Source: Salinigranum salinum (lineage in GTDB: Archaea; Halobacteriota; Halobacteria; Halobacteriales; Haloferacaceae). From it: a stretch of 64,000 nucleotides of DNA. Below, piece after piece: positions 18,334-26,216 of this stretch; position 1 is the first letter of the stretch, and each line of letters begins with the position of its first letter. Location: positions 992,001 through 1,056,000 of the forward strand of contig NZ_VTOJ01000001.1 in the NCBI RefSeq assembly GCF_009176545.1, written 5' to 3'. The position numbers were made by a program, and so were the translations under genes. Below the pieces are notes generated by a model. It did no database searches. It was given only the letters and a program-made list of their open reading frames with translations, and was not told where the DNA came from.

Positions 18334-19104
18334 ATGTTCGACGAAACGACGGCGTTCGTTACAGGTGCGAGCCGCGGAATCGGTCGGTCGATCGCAGAAC
18401 GGGTGGTCGAGGGGGGTGGTAACGCCGTCATCGCGGCTCGAAGCGACGCGATCTACGACGTCGCCGCCGAACTCGGAGAGGATGCCGCACTCGCGGTCGA
18501 AACCGACGTGTCCGATGAACGCAGCGTCTCCAGTGCGATCGAGGCGACGGTCGAGGAGTTCGGCGGGCTCGACGTCCTGGTGAACAATGCTGCGGTCGCG
18601 GGGCCAACGGCACCGGTCGAGCAGGTGCCAACGGACGAATGGAAACGAACGCTCGACGTCAACCTCACGGGAGCGTTCCTGTCGATCAAACACGCAGTTC
18701 CGTCCCTCAAACAGAGCGACTGCGGGACGATTGTCAACATCTCATCGATAACGGGCAAGCGACCGCTCCCCAGTCGAACGCCGTACGCTGCCACGAAAAT
18801 CGCCCTCATCGGTCTCACGCGGACGCTCGCGTTCGAACTCGGCGAGTACGGCATCACGGTCAACACCATCTGCCCCGGCACGGTTCGGACCGAGCGGCTT
18901 CGACGAGTCTTCGAGCGACATGCCGAGGAGATGGGGGTGAGCTTCGAGGAGGCGTTGCAGGAACTCGTCCTCGACGACTGTGCCATCGACGAAGTACAGG
19001 AACCCGAGGAGGTCGCGGGGCTGGTGGCGTTTCTCGCCAGTGACCACGGACGCCACGTGACCGCCCAAGACATCAACCTCGACTCGGGTGCGACCTGGTA
19101 CTGA
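18334..19104 (+). CDS. SDR family oxidoreductase (copy 2)
   Basis: The protein has 256 residues. TGASRGIG is near the N-terminus, LDVLVNNAAVAG in the middle, the catalytic Ser region IVNISSITG, and an intact YAATK. The C-terminal end is DINLDSGATWY. It is a classical NAD(P)-dependent dehydrogenase, likely acting on a sugar, a sugar acid or a 2-keto-3-deoxy acid given its neighbours (uxuA, IclR, an amidohydrolase). The frame is open further upstream; the ATG at 18334 is chosen because SDR homology starts right there (MFDETTAFVTGAS). Confidence 0.9.
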   Translation: MFDETTAFVTGASRGIGRSIAERVVEGGGNAVIAARSDAIYDVAAELGEDAALAVETDVSDERSVSSAIEATVEEFGGLDVLVNNAAVAGPTAPVEQVPTDEWKRTLDVNLTGAFLSIKHAVPSLKQSDCGTIVNISSITGKRPLPSRTPYAATKIALIGLTRTLAFELGEYGITVNTICPGTVRTERLRRVFERHAEEMGVSFEEALQELVLDDCAIDEVQEPEEVAGLVAFLASDHGRHVTAQDINLDSGATWY

Positions 19105-19270
19105 GGACGGCTGCTGTGGCTAGTTTCTGGTCCCTCGCTGACCACTCCGGTAGAGAACGGTACTGATCGACAACCTACGGACACCATCGGCGGAATCACC
19201 GTCGGTCCCGACGGCGGTGCACCACGGATCAGCATAAACGTTGATAACAGTCCGCACCACCAGGTCAATC

Positions 19271-20170
19271 ATGGTCATCGACACCCATGCACACTGCTGG
19301 GGACCGCCGAGCGAAGCGCACCCGTGGACGAACTCGCAGATCGTCGGGGGGTCGGACGAGTACGCGAGCGGCGATTTCCTGCAGGATTTCACCGTCGACC
19401 TCGTCTACACGGGAGAGAAACTACTGGCCGACATGGACCGACTCGTCGTCGAGGACGCCGTGGTGGTCGGATATCCCATCTGTCCGTGGACGGACAACTG
19501 GTACACGGTGAAGGTGGCCGAGGAGTACGATCGGCTCACGGGGGTCGTGATGATCGACCAGTTCGCCGACGACGCCGTCGATCAACTCGAAGACGTGATG
19601 AGCGCCGAGGGGATCATCGGCATCCGGCTCGGGGCTGGCTGTCCGTACGACCGGATGTGGCAACGGTTCGATCCCACCGTCGACTGGCTGCTCGACGCCA
19701 TCGACGAAACGGAGTTCTGGGCGGCCGCCGAGGCTCTCGATGCGGCTGTCCACATCTGGACGCTCCCGCCACAGCTCGATCAGGTTGTCGAGTTCATCGA
19801 GACGTATCCGGAACTCACGTACGTGATCGACCACCACTCGTACATCCGGGGGGACGTCCGGCCGGGTGCGGAACCCTTCGAACAGCTCGCGACCCTCGCG
19901 GCACACGACAACGTCCTGGTGAAGCTGTCGGGTGTGGTGACACTCTCGGACGAGGAGTATCCCTACTCGGACAAACACGACCACGTGCTCTGGCTGCTCG
20001 ACCAGTTCGGGCGAGAGCGGATCGCGTGGGGGTCCGACTGGCCGAACGAGAGCAACGACGCCACGTACCTGGAGACGCTGACCTGGCTCAACCACGTCGA
20101 CGAGCTGTCCCAGTCGGATCTGGAGTGGATCACGGACCGATCGTTCAGACAGCACGTCGGCATGGACTAG
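19271..20170 (+). CDS. Amidohydrolase-superfamily lactonase-like protein (copy 1 of 3)
   Basis: A TIM-barrel Amidohydro_2 protein of 299 residues. The metal motif HAH is in MVIDTHAHCWGPP. A further His region is VIDHHSYIRG, followed by KLSG and WGSDWPN, which carries the barrel's last Asp. Relatives include 2-pyrone-4,6-dicarboxylate lactonase and L-rhamnono- or fucono-lactonases. It is clearly paralogous to the genes at 28889 and 36321 (shared xHAWGPPxPDHPWxN opening). Opening of an aldonolactone is inferred from context. Its stop abuts the convergent HD gene (20170/20171). Confidence 0.85.
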   Translation: MVIDTHAHCWGPPSEAHPWTNSQIVGGSDEYASGDFLQDFTVDLVYTGEKLLADMDRLVVEDAVVVGYPICPWTDNWYTVKVAEEYDRLTGVVMIDQFADDAVDQLEDVMSAEGIIGIRLGAGCPYDRMWQRFDPTVDWLLDAIDETEFWAAAEALDAAVHIWTLPPQLDQVVEFIETYPELTYVIDHHSYIRGDVRPGAEPFEQLATLAAHDNVLVKLSGVVTLSDEEYPYSDKHDHVLWLLDQFGRERIAWGSDWPNESNDATYLETLTWLNHVDELSQSDLEWITDRSFRQHVGMD

Positions 20171-20746
20171 TCAGGAGAAACGGTCCGGGGCGGGGACCTC
20201 CCGAAGGTCGTCGTACGCGCGCGACCGGATCGCGTTCGCCGTCGCGGCATCGGCCCGTTTGACGATGTCCGCCTCGAGCGTCGCCGGCTCGACGTCGGTG
20301 ACGTCCGTGTGCGACAGCACGATGTGCTGGATCTCCACCGGCAGTCCCGCTGTCCGAGTCAGGTAGACCCCGTAGTAGGGGTGACCGAGCAACGTGCCGA
20401 GCCGTGTCCACTGCTCCCCATCGCACTCACCGAGCTGACTGACGTCGTGAACGAGCGTACCCGCGACGACTGTATCGAGGTCGATGTCCATCCCCCGGCG
20501 GCTGACGAACGCCTCCGCAATCCCAACCGCGGCGGCGGTAACGTCCCGAATGTGATCGACCAGCAACTCGTCTGAGAGGCCGAGTTTCGACTGATATGGC
20601 CCAAGCCACGAAACGGACGAGAGCGTCGGCTCACCGTTCTCCTCCAAGGCAACCGCCCAGGCGTCGACCACGCCCCTCCGTAGCTGGTCGTCTTCGATCT
20701 CGGCTAACTCTGGGAACGCCTCGTTGATCTCTGCTCGAACACCCAT
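20171..20746 (-). CDS. HD domain-containing phosphohydrolase-like protein
   Basis: The protein has 191 residues. The HD-superfamily pattern is His65 (DHIRDV), His100-Asp101 (GTLVHDVSQLGE), His122 and His146, then a distal Asp166 in VKRADAAT. Such proteins bind two metals and usually hydrolyse phosphate esters, often nucleotides, though small catabolic HD proteins exist. The start is ATG 20746, because a TATA-like ATTTTTGAC lies 25-35 nt upstream, although the frame opens further. It is convergent with an amidohydrolase and divergent from the molybdenum hydroxylase operon 129 bp away. The substrate is unknown. Confidence 0.8.
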   Translation of the reverse strand: MGVRAEINEAFPELAEIEDDQLRRGVVDAWAVALEENGEPTLSSVSWLGPYQSKLGLSDELLVDHIRDVTAAAVGIAEAFVSRRGMDIDLDTVVAGTLVHDVSQLGECDGEQWTRLGTLLGHPYYGVYLTRTAGLPVEIQHIVLSHTDVTDVEPATLEADIVKRADAATANAIRSRAYDDLREVPAPDRFS

Positions 20747-20874
20747 GAACGCCCATTCGATCAGTCGGGTCAAAAATCATCGGGACGCCCGGCCCGGTCC
20801 TCGACGGGAGTCGGAGCCCCCAAACATTGAATATCGGTGGCCGTAACCTTCTTTCGGGAGTTGCATGAAAGAGT

Positions 20875-21372
20875 ATGACACACACGATTTCACTCACCGT
20901 CAACGGTGAGGATCACGAGGTGACCGTCAGTCCGGAGCGACTATTAGTACACGTTCTGCGGGAGGATCTCGGCTACACGGGAACCAACATCGGGTGCGAG
21001 ACGAGCCTCTGCGGGGCCTGTACCGTCCACGTCGATGGAAAAGCGATGAAATCCTGCACGATGCTCGCGGTCCAAAGCGACGGTCGGGAGATTCAGACGG
21101 TCGAGGGGCTCGCAGACGGCAGCGAGCTCCACCCGATTCAGGAGAGCTTCAAAACGGAACACGGCCTGCAGTGTGGCTACTGCACACCGGGCATGATGAT
21201 GACGTCCCTGGAACTCCTTGAGGACAACCCCGACCCGGACCGCGAGGAGATCCGGCACGCGCTGGAGGGCAACCTCTGTCGGTGCACTGGCTATCAGAAC
21301 ATCATCGACGCCGTCGAGGAGACCGCCCGGAAGCTCAATACCGCGACGGACGGGGGCTGTGATGTCGAGTGA
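20875..21372 (+). CDS. Molybdenum hydroxylase [2Fe-2S] subunit (CoxS/XdhC-type small subunit)
   Basis: The protein has 165 residues. A plant-type ferredoxin cluster uses Cys41, 46, 49 and 61 (CETSLCGAC...C). A second helical-domain cluster uses Cys100, 103, 135 and 137 (CGYCTPG, CRCTGY). It passes electrons between the Mo and FAD subunits encoded next. The stop lies inside the next gene (ATG 21362), so translation is coupled. The S-L-M gene order matches carbon-monoxide-dehydrogenase-like and aldehyde-oxidoreductase operons. Confidence 0.95.
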   Translation: MTHTISLTVNGEDHEVTVSPERLLVHVLREDLGYTGTNIGCETSLCGACTVHVDGKAMKSCTMLAVQSDGREIQTVEGLADGSELHPIQESFKTEHGLQCGYCTPGMMMTSLELLEDNPDPDREEIRHALEGNLCRCTGYQNIIDAVEETARKLNTATDGGCDVE

Positions 21373-23773
21373 ACTCCGGCCCGGTGACCGCTCAGGTGAA
21401 GGTAGAATCGGCGATCCGGTCGATCGGCTGGAGGATCCTGCACTCCTGAAAGGAACGGCGACGTTCGTCGACGACATCACCGAACGGGGAATGCTCCACA
21501 TGGCCATCCACCGGAGCCAGTTCGCCCACGCGAGGATCGACGAGATCGACACCACAGCGGCCGAGGCGATGGACGAGGTGGTCGCGGTGTACACCGCTGA
21601 GGATCTGGAGGCCGCGGGCGTTCCCGGTCACATTCCGCCAGTGTACCGGGTTCCCGACATGGTGGAGCCCCACCACCCCATCCTCGCGAAGGAGCGGGTC
21701 CGCCATCAGGGCAAGCCCGTCGCACTGGTCGTCGCCGAGGACAGATACGTCGCCCACCGGGCGGCAGACCGGATCGACGTGGAGTACACCCGACTCGACG
21801 TCGTCACCGACCCGCTTGCCGCGATGGACGAGGCGGCTCCGACTCTTCACGAGGACGCCCCGGACAACCTCTGCTTCGAGTACGAGGACGGCGACCAGGA
21901 GGCCACCGAGAACGCGCTGAACGAGGCGGACCACAGGGTGGAGTTGAGTTACTCCTATCAGCGCCTCGCGCCGAGCGCGATCGAGCCGCGCGGCATGGTG
22001 GCCGACTACGACAGCGCGACGGACGACGTGACGATCCGGATGCCGACGCAGAACCCGTTCCTCCACCAGACGGTCATGTCCGACGTCCTCGACCACCCGC
22101 AGCGAAAAGTACGCGTGATCACGCCGAACATCGGCGGGAGCTTCGCCTCGAAGTCGATGATCCATCCGGAGGAGAACCTCACGGCGTTCTGTGCGATGCA
22201 ACTCGAACGGCCCGTGAAGTACGTCGCCAACAGAACCGAGTCCTTCCAGGCCGACGAACACGGTCGCGGCCTCGAAATCGACTGTGAGATCGGCGTCGAC
22301 GAGGACGGAACGATACGTGGCGCGAAGGTGTCCGCAGTGTGTGGACTCGGGGCGTCGCTCTCGACGAAGGGGACGACCGGTCCGACCGCCGTGTTCGGCC
22401 CGATGATCTCGGGCCAGTACACCATCCCTGCGCTGTACTATCGTGGGAGAGGCGTGTTCACCAACGCGACCCCTGCCTCGGCGTACCGGGGCGTCGGGCG
22501 GGCACCGGCGTCGTTCACCATCGAGCGCCTGGTGACGCTCGCCGCTCGCGAGATCGGCATGGATCCGGCGGAGCTCCGGCGAAAGAACTTCATTCCGGAG
22601 GACGAGTTCCCCTACGAGACGGCCGTTGGGGCCGTCTACGACAGCGGGACGTACGAGCAGGCGCTCGACCGCGCCATGGTGCTGGCCGACTACGAACGGC
22701 TCCGTGAGCGCCAGGCTGAACTGCGCGACGAGGGACGGTACCTCGGGATCGGCATCTCGTCGTTCGTCGAACCGGGCGGATTCGCGCCCTCGTTTTACAG
22801 CGCAGCGCTCCGGATGACCGAGGAGGACGCGACGGCTCGGACGAGCTTCTGGGAGAACGGTGGCGTCCGCATGCACGAAACCGGCGAGGTGACGGTGAAC
22901 GTCGGCACGGCGAGCCCCGGAACAGGGACCAAGACAGCCATCGCCCAGATCGTTGCCGATACGCTCGACGTCGATTTCGACGACATCACGGTCCTCGAGG
23001 GGACCGACACGCGGACCTCGCCGCAGGGAGCCGGCACCTCGGGGAGTCGAAACGCCGTCATGGGTGGAAACGCGGTGTACCGGAGCGCCGAGAAGGTCCG
23101 GGAGAAGGCCCGCCGGATCGCCGCTCACCAGCTCGAAGCCGCCGATGAGGACATCGACTTCACCGACGGCGAATTCCGGGTCGCTGGAGCCCCCGACCGA
23201 TCGATTGCCATTGCCGAGGTGGCCGCACAGGCGTATCTCGGTCACAACCTCCCGGAGGAGATGGAGCCGGGCCTCGAAGCGACGACCGGGTTCAATCCAC
23301 CGAACATCACTTGGGCCCACGGGACCCACATCGTCGTCGTGGAGGTCGATCCCGACACCGGCGAGATCGAGTTCGAGAACTACGCCGGCGTCGACGACTG
23401 CGGCGTTCGGATCAATCCCAAGATCGTCGAAGGGCAGGAACACGGTGGCGCCGTCGCCGGCATCAGTGCGGCCCTCTACGAGGGAATCCGGTACGACGAC
23501 AGCGGGAACCTGACGACCGCCTCGTACCAGGACTACGCGCTGGCGAGAGCCCACCAGCTGCCCGAACTGACTCTCGACCACACCGAGACGCCCTCGCCCT
23601 CGAACCCGCTCGGCGTGAAGGGCAAGGGTGAATCGGGCGCGATCGGCACGCCACAGGCCGTCGTCAACGCGGTGACCGACGCGCTCCAGCCGTTCGGCGT
23701 CGACCACATCGAGATGCCGCTCACCGCCGAGCGCGTCTGGCGTGCTGCCAACGGCGAGCAGGGGGGATCGTAA
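21362..23773 (+). CDS. Molybdenum hydroxylase large (Mo-cofactor) subunit, form II CoxL-like
   Basis: The protein has 803 residues. The N-terminal 'hammerhead' domain (GRIGDPVDRLEDPALLKGTATF) precedes Mo-cofactor-binding domains. The active-site loop reads AYRGVGRA (near residue 371), not the AYRCSFR of true CO dehydrogenase; it is closest to the form II AYRGAGR pattern. The catalytic Glu region KGKGESGAIG is near the C-terminus. CO oxidation is therefore unlikely. An aldehyde or heteroaromatic substrate fits better, possibly a sugar-derived aldehyde as in archaeal glyceraldehyde oxidoreductases. The start is ATG 21362, 11 bp inside the small-subunit gene. Confidence 0.93.
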   Translation: MSSELRPGDRSGEGRIGDPVDRLEDPALLKGTATFVDDITERGMLHMAIHRSQFAHARIDEIDTTAAEAMDEVVAVYTAEDLEAAGVPGHIPPVYRVPDMVEPHHPILAKERVRHQGKPVALVVAEDRYVAHRAADRIDVEYTRLDVVTDPLAAMDEAAPTLHEDAPDNLCFEYEDGDQEATENALNEADHRVELSYSYQRLAPSAIEPRGMVADYDSATDDVTIRMPTQNPFLHQTVMSDVLDHPQRKVRVITPNIGGSFASKSMIHPEENLTAFCAMQLERPVKYVANRTESFQADEHGRGLEIDCEIGVDEDGTIRGAKVSAVCGLGASLSTKGTTGPTAVFGPMISGQYTIPALYYRGRGVFTNATPASAYRGVGRAPASFTIERLVTLAAREIGMDPAELRRKNFIPEDEFPYETAVGAVYDSGTYEQALDRAMVLADYERLRERQAELRDEGRYLGIGISSFVEPGGFAPSFYSAALRMTEEDATARTSFWENGGVRMHETGEVTVNVGTASPGTGTKTAIAQIVADTLDVDFDDITVLEGTDTRTSPQGAGTSGSRNAVMGGNAVYRSAEKVREKARRIAAHQLEAADEDIDFTDGEFRVAGAPDRSIAIAEVAAQAYLGHNLPEEMEPGLEATTGFNPPNITWAHGTHIVVVEVDPDTGEIEFENYAGVDDCGVRINPKIVEGQEHGGAVAGISAALYEGIRYDDSGNLTTASYQDYALARAHQLPELTLDHTETPSPSNPLGVKGKGESGAIGTPQAVVNAVTDALQPFGVDHIEMPLTAERVWRAANGEQGGS

Positions 23774-24645
23774 TGTTTCCCGACGGGTTCATCTACAGGC
23801 GCGCCGAGAGCGTCGACGACGCGATCGACCTGCTCGCCGAACACTCGGCGGCCGAGACGGTGCTCCTCGCCGGCGGCCACAGCCTCCTCCCGACGATGAA
23901 AACCGGGCTGGCGAGCCCCGATGTCGTCGTCGATATCAGCCGGCTCGACGACGCACGCGGCATCGATACCACCGACGGCACGATCGAGATCGGTGCGCTC
24001 ACCAGCTACGCGGCCATCGAGGGTTCCGCGGAGCTCCGACGCGACTGTCCGGTCGTCGCCGAAGCTGCCGCCGAAGTCGGTGACGTCCAGGTCCGCAACG
24101 CGGGCACTATCGGCGGTAACCTCGCGCACGCCGATCCGGCGTCCGACATGACTGCCAGCGTCCTCGCCGCGGATGCGACGATCACCGTCCGAGGCCCCGA
24201 CGGCTCGCGATCGATCGCGGCCGAGGAGTTCTTCCAGGGGATCTTCGAGACCGATCTCGCGGAGGGAGAACTCCTCACGGGAATCGAAGTCCCGACCGAC
24301 GCCGCGAACACGACCAGTGCGTACGTCAAGCGACCGAGTCCGTCCTCGGGGTATCCCATCGTCGGTGTCGCCGCAGCCGTCGAGACGGCCGACGACACGG
24401 TCGAGAACGCTCGTCTGGCAGTCACGGGTGCGACGGATCACGCGGTCCGTCTCGGGGCTGTCGAGGAGGCGCTGACGGGCGAGACGCTCTCGTCGGATAC
24501 CATCGCGACGGCCGCCGAACACGCGACTGACGATCTCGGGTCGGCGACCCTGATGGACAACGATCGGGCCTCGAGCGAGTTCCGTGCACAGCTCCTCGAA
24601 CAGTACACCGAACGCGCACTGGGACAGGTGTCCGAACACGTATGA
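23773..24645 (+). CDS. Molybdenum hydroxylase FAD-binding subunit (CoxM-like)
   Basis: The protein has 290 residues. FAD-binding motifs are LLAGGHSLLPTMKTGLASP and TIGGNLAHADPASDM, and a CO-dehydrogenase flavoprotein C-terminal domain follows. It transfers electrons from the Fe-S subunit to an acceptor. The ATG overlaps the upstream stop (TAATG at 23771-23775). The gene ends with TGA exactly where an IS605-type right-end sequence begins (24646), so the insertion did not disrupt it. Confidence 0.94.
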   Translation: MFPDGFIYRRAESVDDAIDLLAEHSAAETVLLAGGHSLLPTMKTGLASPDVVVDISRLDDARGIDTTDGTIEIGALTSYAAIEGSAELRRDCPVVAEAAAEVGDVQVRNAGTIGGNLAHADPASDMTASVLAADATITVRGPDGSRSIAAEEFFQGIFETDLAEGELLTGIEVPTDAANTTSAYVKRPSPSSGYPIVGVAAAVETADDTVENARLAVTGATDHAVRLGAVEEALTGETLSSDTIATAAEHATDDLGSATLMDNDRASSEFRAQLLEQYTERALGQVSEHV

Positions 24646-24735
24646 TATCCTCCCCGGCGTGAACGCCGGGATTTCCTCACGCTGTGGGTACAGACTACCG
24701 ACCCACGGAGGCAACTTGCGGGTTCGTATGTTCCT
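24646..24735 (-). mobile_element. Solitary right end of an IS200/IS605 (IS1341-type) element, omega-RNA-like hairpins
   Basis: On the minus strand the segment ends GTTCACGCCGGGGAGGATAT. It contains an 8-bp stem CCCGGCGT/ACGCCGGG with a 2-nt loop (24653-24670) and a second hairpin GTGGGT/ACCCAC (24684-24689 with 24701-24706). This matches the remembered terminal structure of haloarchaeal IS605-type elements, whose right end forms the scaffold of the TnpB guide RNA. No tnpB or tnpA reading frame is present, so it is a relic or a solo end. Family assignment is from memory. Confidence 0.5.
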
Positions 24736-24789
24736 CGTTGGGAACTGAGCGTGATGACGACGACCGGTACACGGTGCCAACAGGCCGTG

Positions 24790-25983
24790 TCAGTCCGCCG
24801 ATCCGAACGGTTTGAGGATGTCGTGGTTCAGTTCGACGCCGAAGCCCGGGTCGTCGCCGAGGTCGATGCTGCCGTCCTCCGGGAGTGGTTCCCCCTCGAT
24901 GGCGTCGAAGATGGGGCGGACCTCGGTGCCGTCCGCGACGGTCAGATACTCGGCGTACGGCGCGTTTGTGTGGGCCATCACGAAGTGGTAGTTGTACACG
25001 CTCGCACCGTGGGGGCAGATGGGGAGGCCGTGGCCCTTGCACATCTCTGCGATGCGGTGTGCCTCCGTGAGACCGCCACACCACTGCAGTTCGGGCTGGA
25101 TGATGTCGCCCGCCCCTGCGTCGAGTAACTGGTGGTAGGCCTTGTAGCCGAACTCGAGATTGCCGACCGCCATCTGGATGGGGTGGATGTCGTGGCGGAT
25201 GTCGCGGTACTCGGTGACAGCACCGGGGTGCAGCGGGTCCTCGATCCACTTCACGTCGTACGGACGGAGCCGTTCGGCGACGCGGACCGTGAACTCCTTG
25301 TCCCACGCCATGTAGGCGTCGATCATCACGTCCGTATCCTCGCCGAACAGCGCCTGGGTCTCAGCAACCATCTCCTCGGTCTTCCGGAGGCCGGCCTTGC
25401 CGTCGGCGGGGCCCCACGGGGCGGCGAGTTTGACACCGAAGAAGCCCTCTCCGGCCATGTGCTCCATCACGTCCATGTGAGTCGTCACGTAGCAGGGAAT
25501 CTCGTCCATCGAGCGGCCGCCGAAGAGGTTATAGACGGGCTGGTCGGTGATCTTCCCGATGAGGTCGTACAGCGCGAGGTCGACACCGCTGATAGCCATC
25601 ATCGAGATACCGCGCTGGCCGTAGGGTAGTTGTGACCGGTACATCTGCTCCCAGATCCGCTCGACGTCGAACGGATTCGCGCCCTCGAGGAAGCGGCGGT
25701 AGTGGGTGTCGATGACGTCACACGCGTAGCGTCCGCCGCCGTAGTTCGCGCAGAACCCGACGTCGCCCTCGTCTGTCTCCAGTTCGACGACGAACGGGTC
25801 CTGTCCCGGCCCCATCCACGACGTGCGCGAGTCGCGGTACTCCTCGTAGATCGACATGGGGTTCGCGATGAGCGCGTCGGTCTGCCAGCCCCCACCCCAG
25901 TACTGCGACTCCCCCGCGTCGGCCCCGCGCTGTCCCTGTGTCCCCTCCGCAACGGTGTACAGTCTGACGTCTGTAATTTCCAT
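24790..25983 (-). CDS. Enolase-superfamily acid-sugar dehydratase, L-rhamnonate dehydratase-like (copy 1)
   Basis: The protein has 397 residues. Remembered RhmD features are present: NPMSIYEEYRDSR, WCGGLTEAHRIAEM, PHGASVYNYHF and a closing DDPGFGVELN. Lys185 (KLAAPWG) and metal ligands Asp222 and Glu248 (WIEDPL) are visible, with Glu277 a candidate third ligand. The catalytic His is 325. The residue that is Asp in RhmD before the His is Glu298 (QPELQW). Expected reaction: dehydration of an aldonate to a 2-keto-3-deoxy acid. The start at 25983 fits the TATA-like CAAACTATTTGC at 26009-26020. L-Rhamnonate is likely but galactonate-type substrates are possible. Confidence 0.85.
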   Translation of the reverse strand: MEITDVRLYTVAEGTQGQRGADAGESQYWGGGWQTDALIANPMSIYEEYRDSRTSWMGPGQDPFVVELETDEGDVGFCANYGGGRYACDVIDTHYRRFLEGANPFDVERIWEQMYRSQLPYGQRGISMMAISGVDLALYDLIGKITDQPVYNLFGGRSMDEIPCYVTTHMDVMEHMAGEGFFGVKLAAPWGPADGKAGLRKTEEMVAETQALFGEDTDVMIDAYMAWDKEFTVRVAERLRPYDVKWIEDPLHPGAVTEYRDIRHDIHPIQMAVGNLEFGYKAYHQLLDAGAGDIIQPELQWCGGLTEAHRIAEMCKGHGLPICPHGASVYNYHFVMAHTNAPYAEYLTVADGTEVRPIFDAIEGEPLPEDGSIDLGDDPGFGVELNHDILKPFGSAD

Positions 25984-26216
25984 GGCGCTAGAGACTCTCT
26001 GCGAACTTGCAAATAGTTTGTGACGAACCTGGCGACCGACCGGACACCCGCTCAGGTCGCTCGTGACACGGGCAACTGTGACCACTCCGGGCCTCTGCCG
26101 CGTCGAGCCCGCGATGGCTTCTCTGGTGTTGGCCGCCCGTGAGAGCGCGACGCGGTGTCACCGGCTACGGCCGGGGCGACAGAAACTATTTGGCTCGGGC
26201 ATCTGAACGTGAATCG
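25984..26216. promoter_or_regulatory. Divergent promoters with twin AAACTATTTG boxes
   Basis: The same decamer AAACTATTTG occurs upstream of both divergent genes: on the minus strand at about 26010-26019 (serving 25983) and on the plus strand at 26184-26193 (serving 26217). Each is about 25-34 nt from its ATG. They are probably TATA boxes with identical flanks, hinting at common control of the dehydratase and the demethylase-like gene. Confidence 0.5.

Noticed and set aside
18033-18431. Minus-strand frame upstream of SDR copy 2, slightly protein-like
   Set aside because: It overlaps the SDR start, has no motif and no promoter or Shine-Dalgarno. Kept only as a remark in the intergenic entry.
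21362-24645. True carbon monoxide dehydrogenase
   Set aside because: The large-subunit active-site loop is AYRGVGR rather than AYRCSFR, so CO oxidation is not supported.
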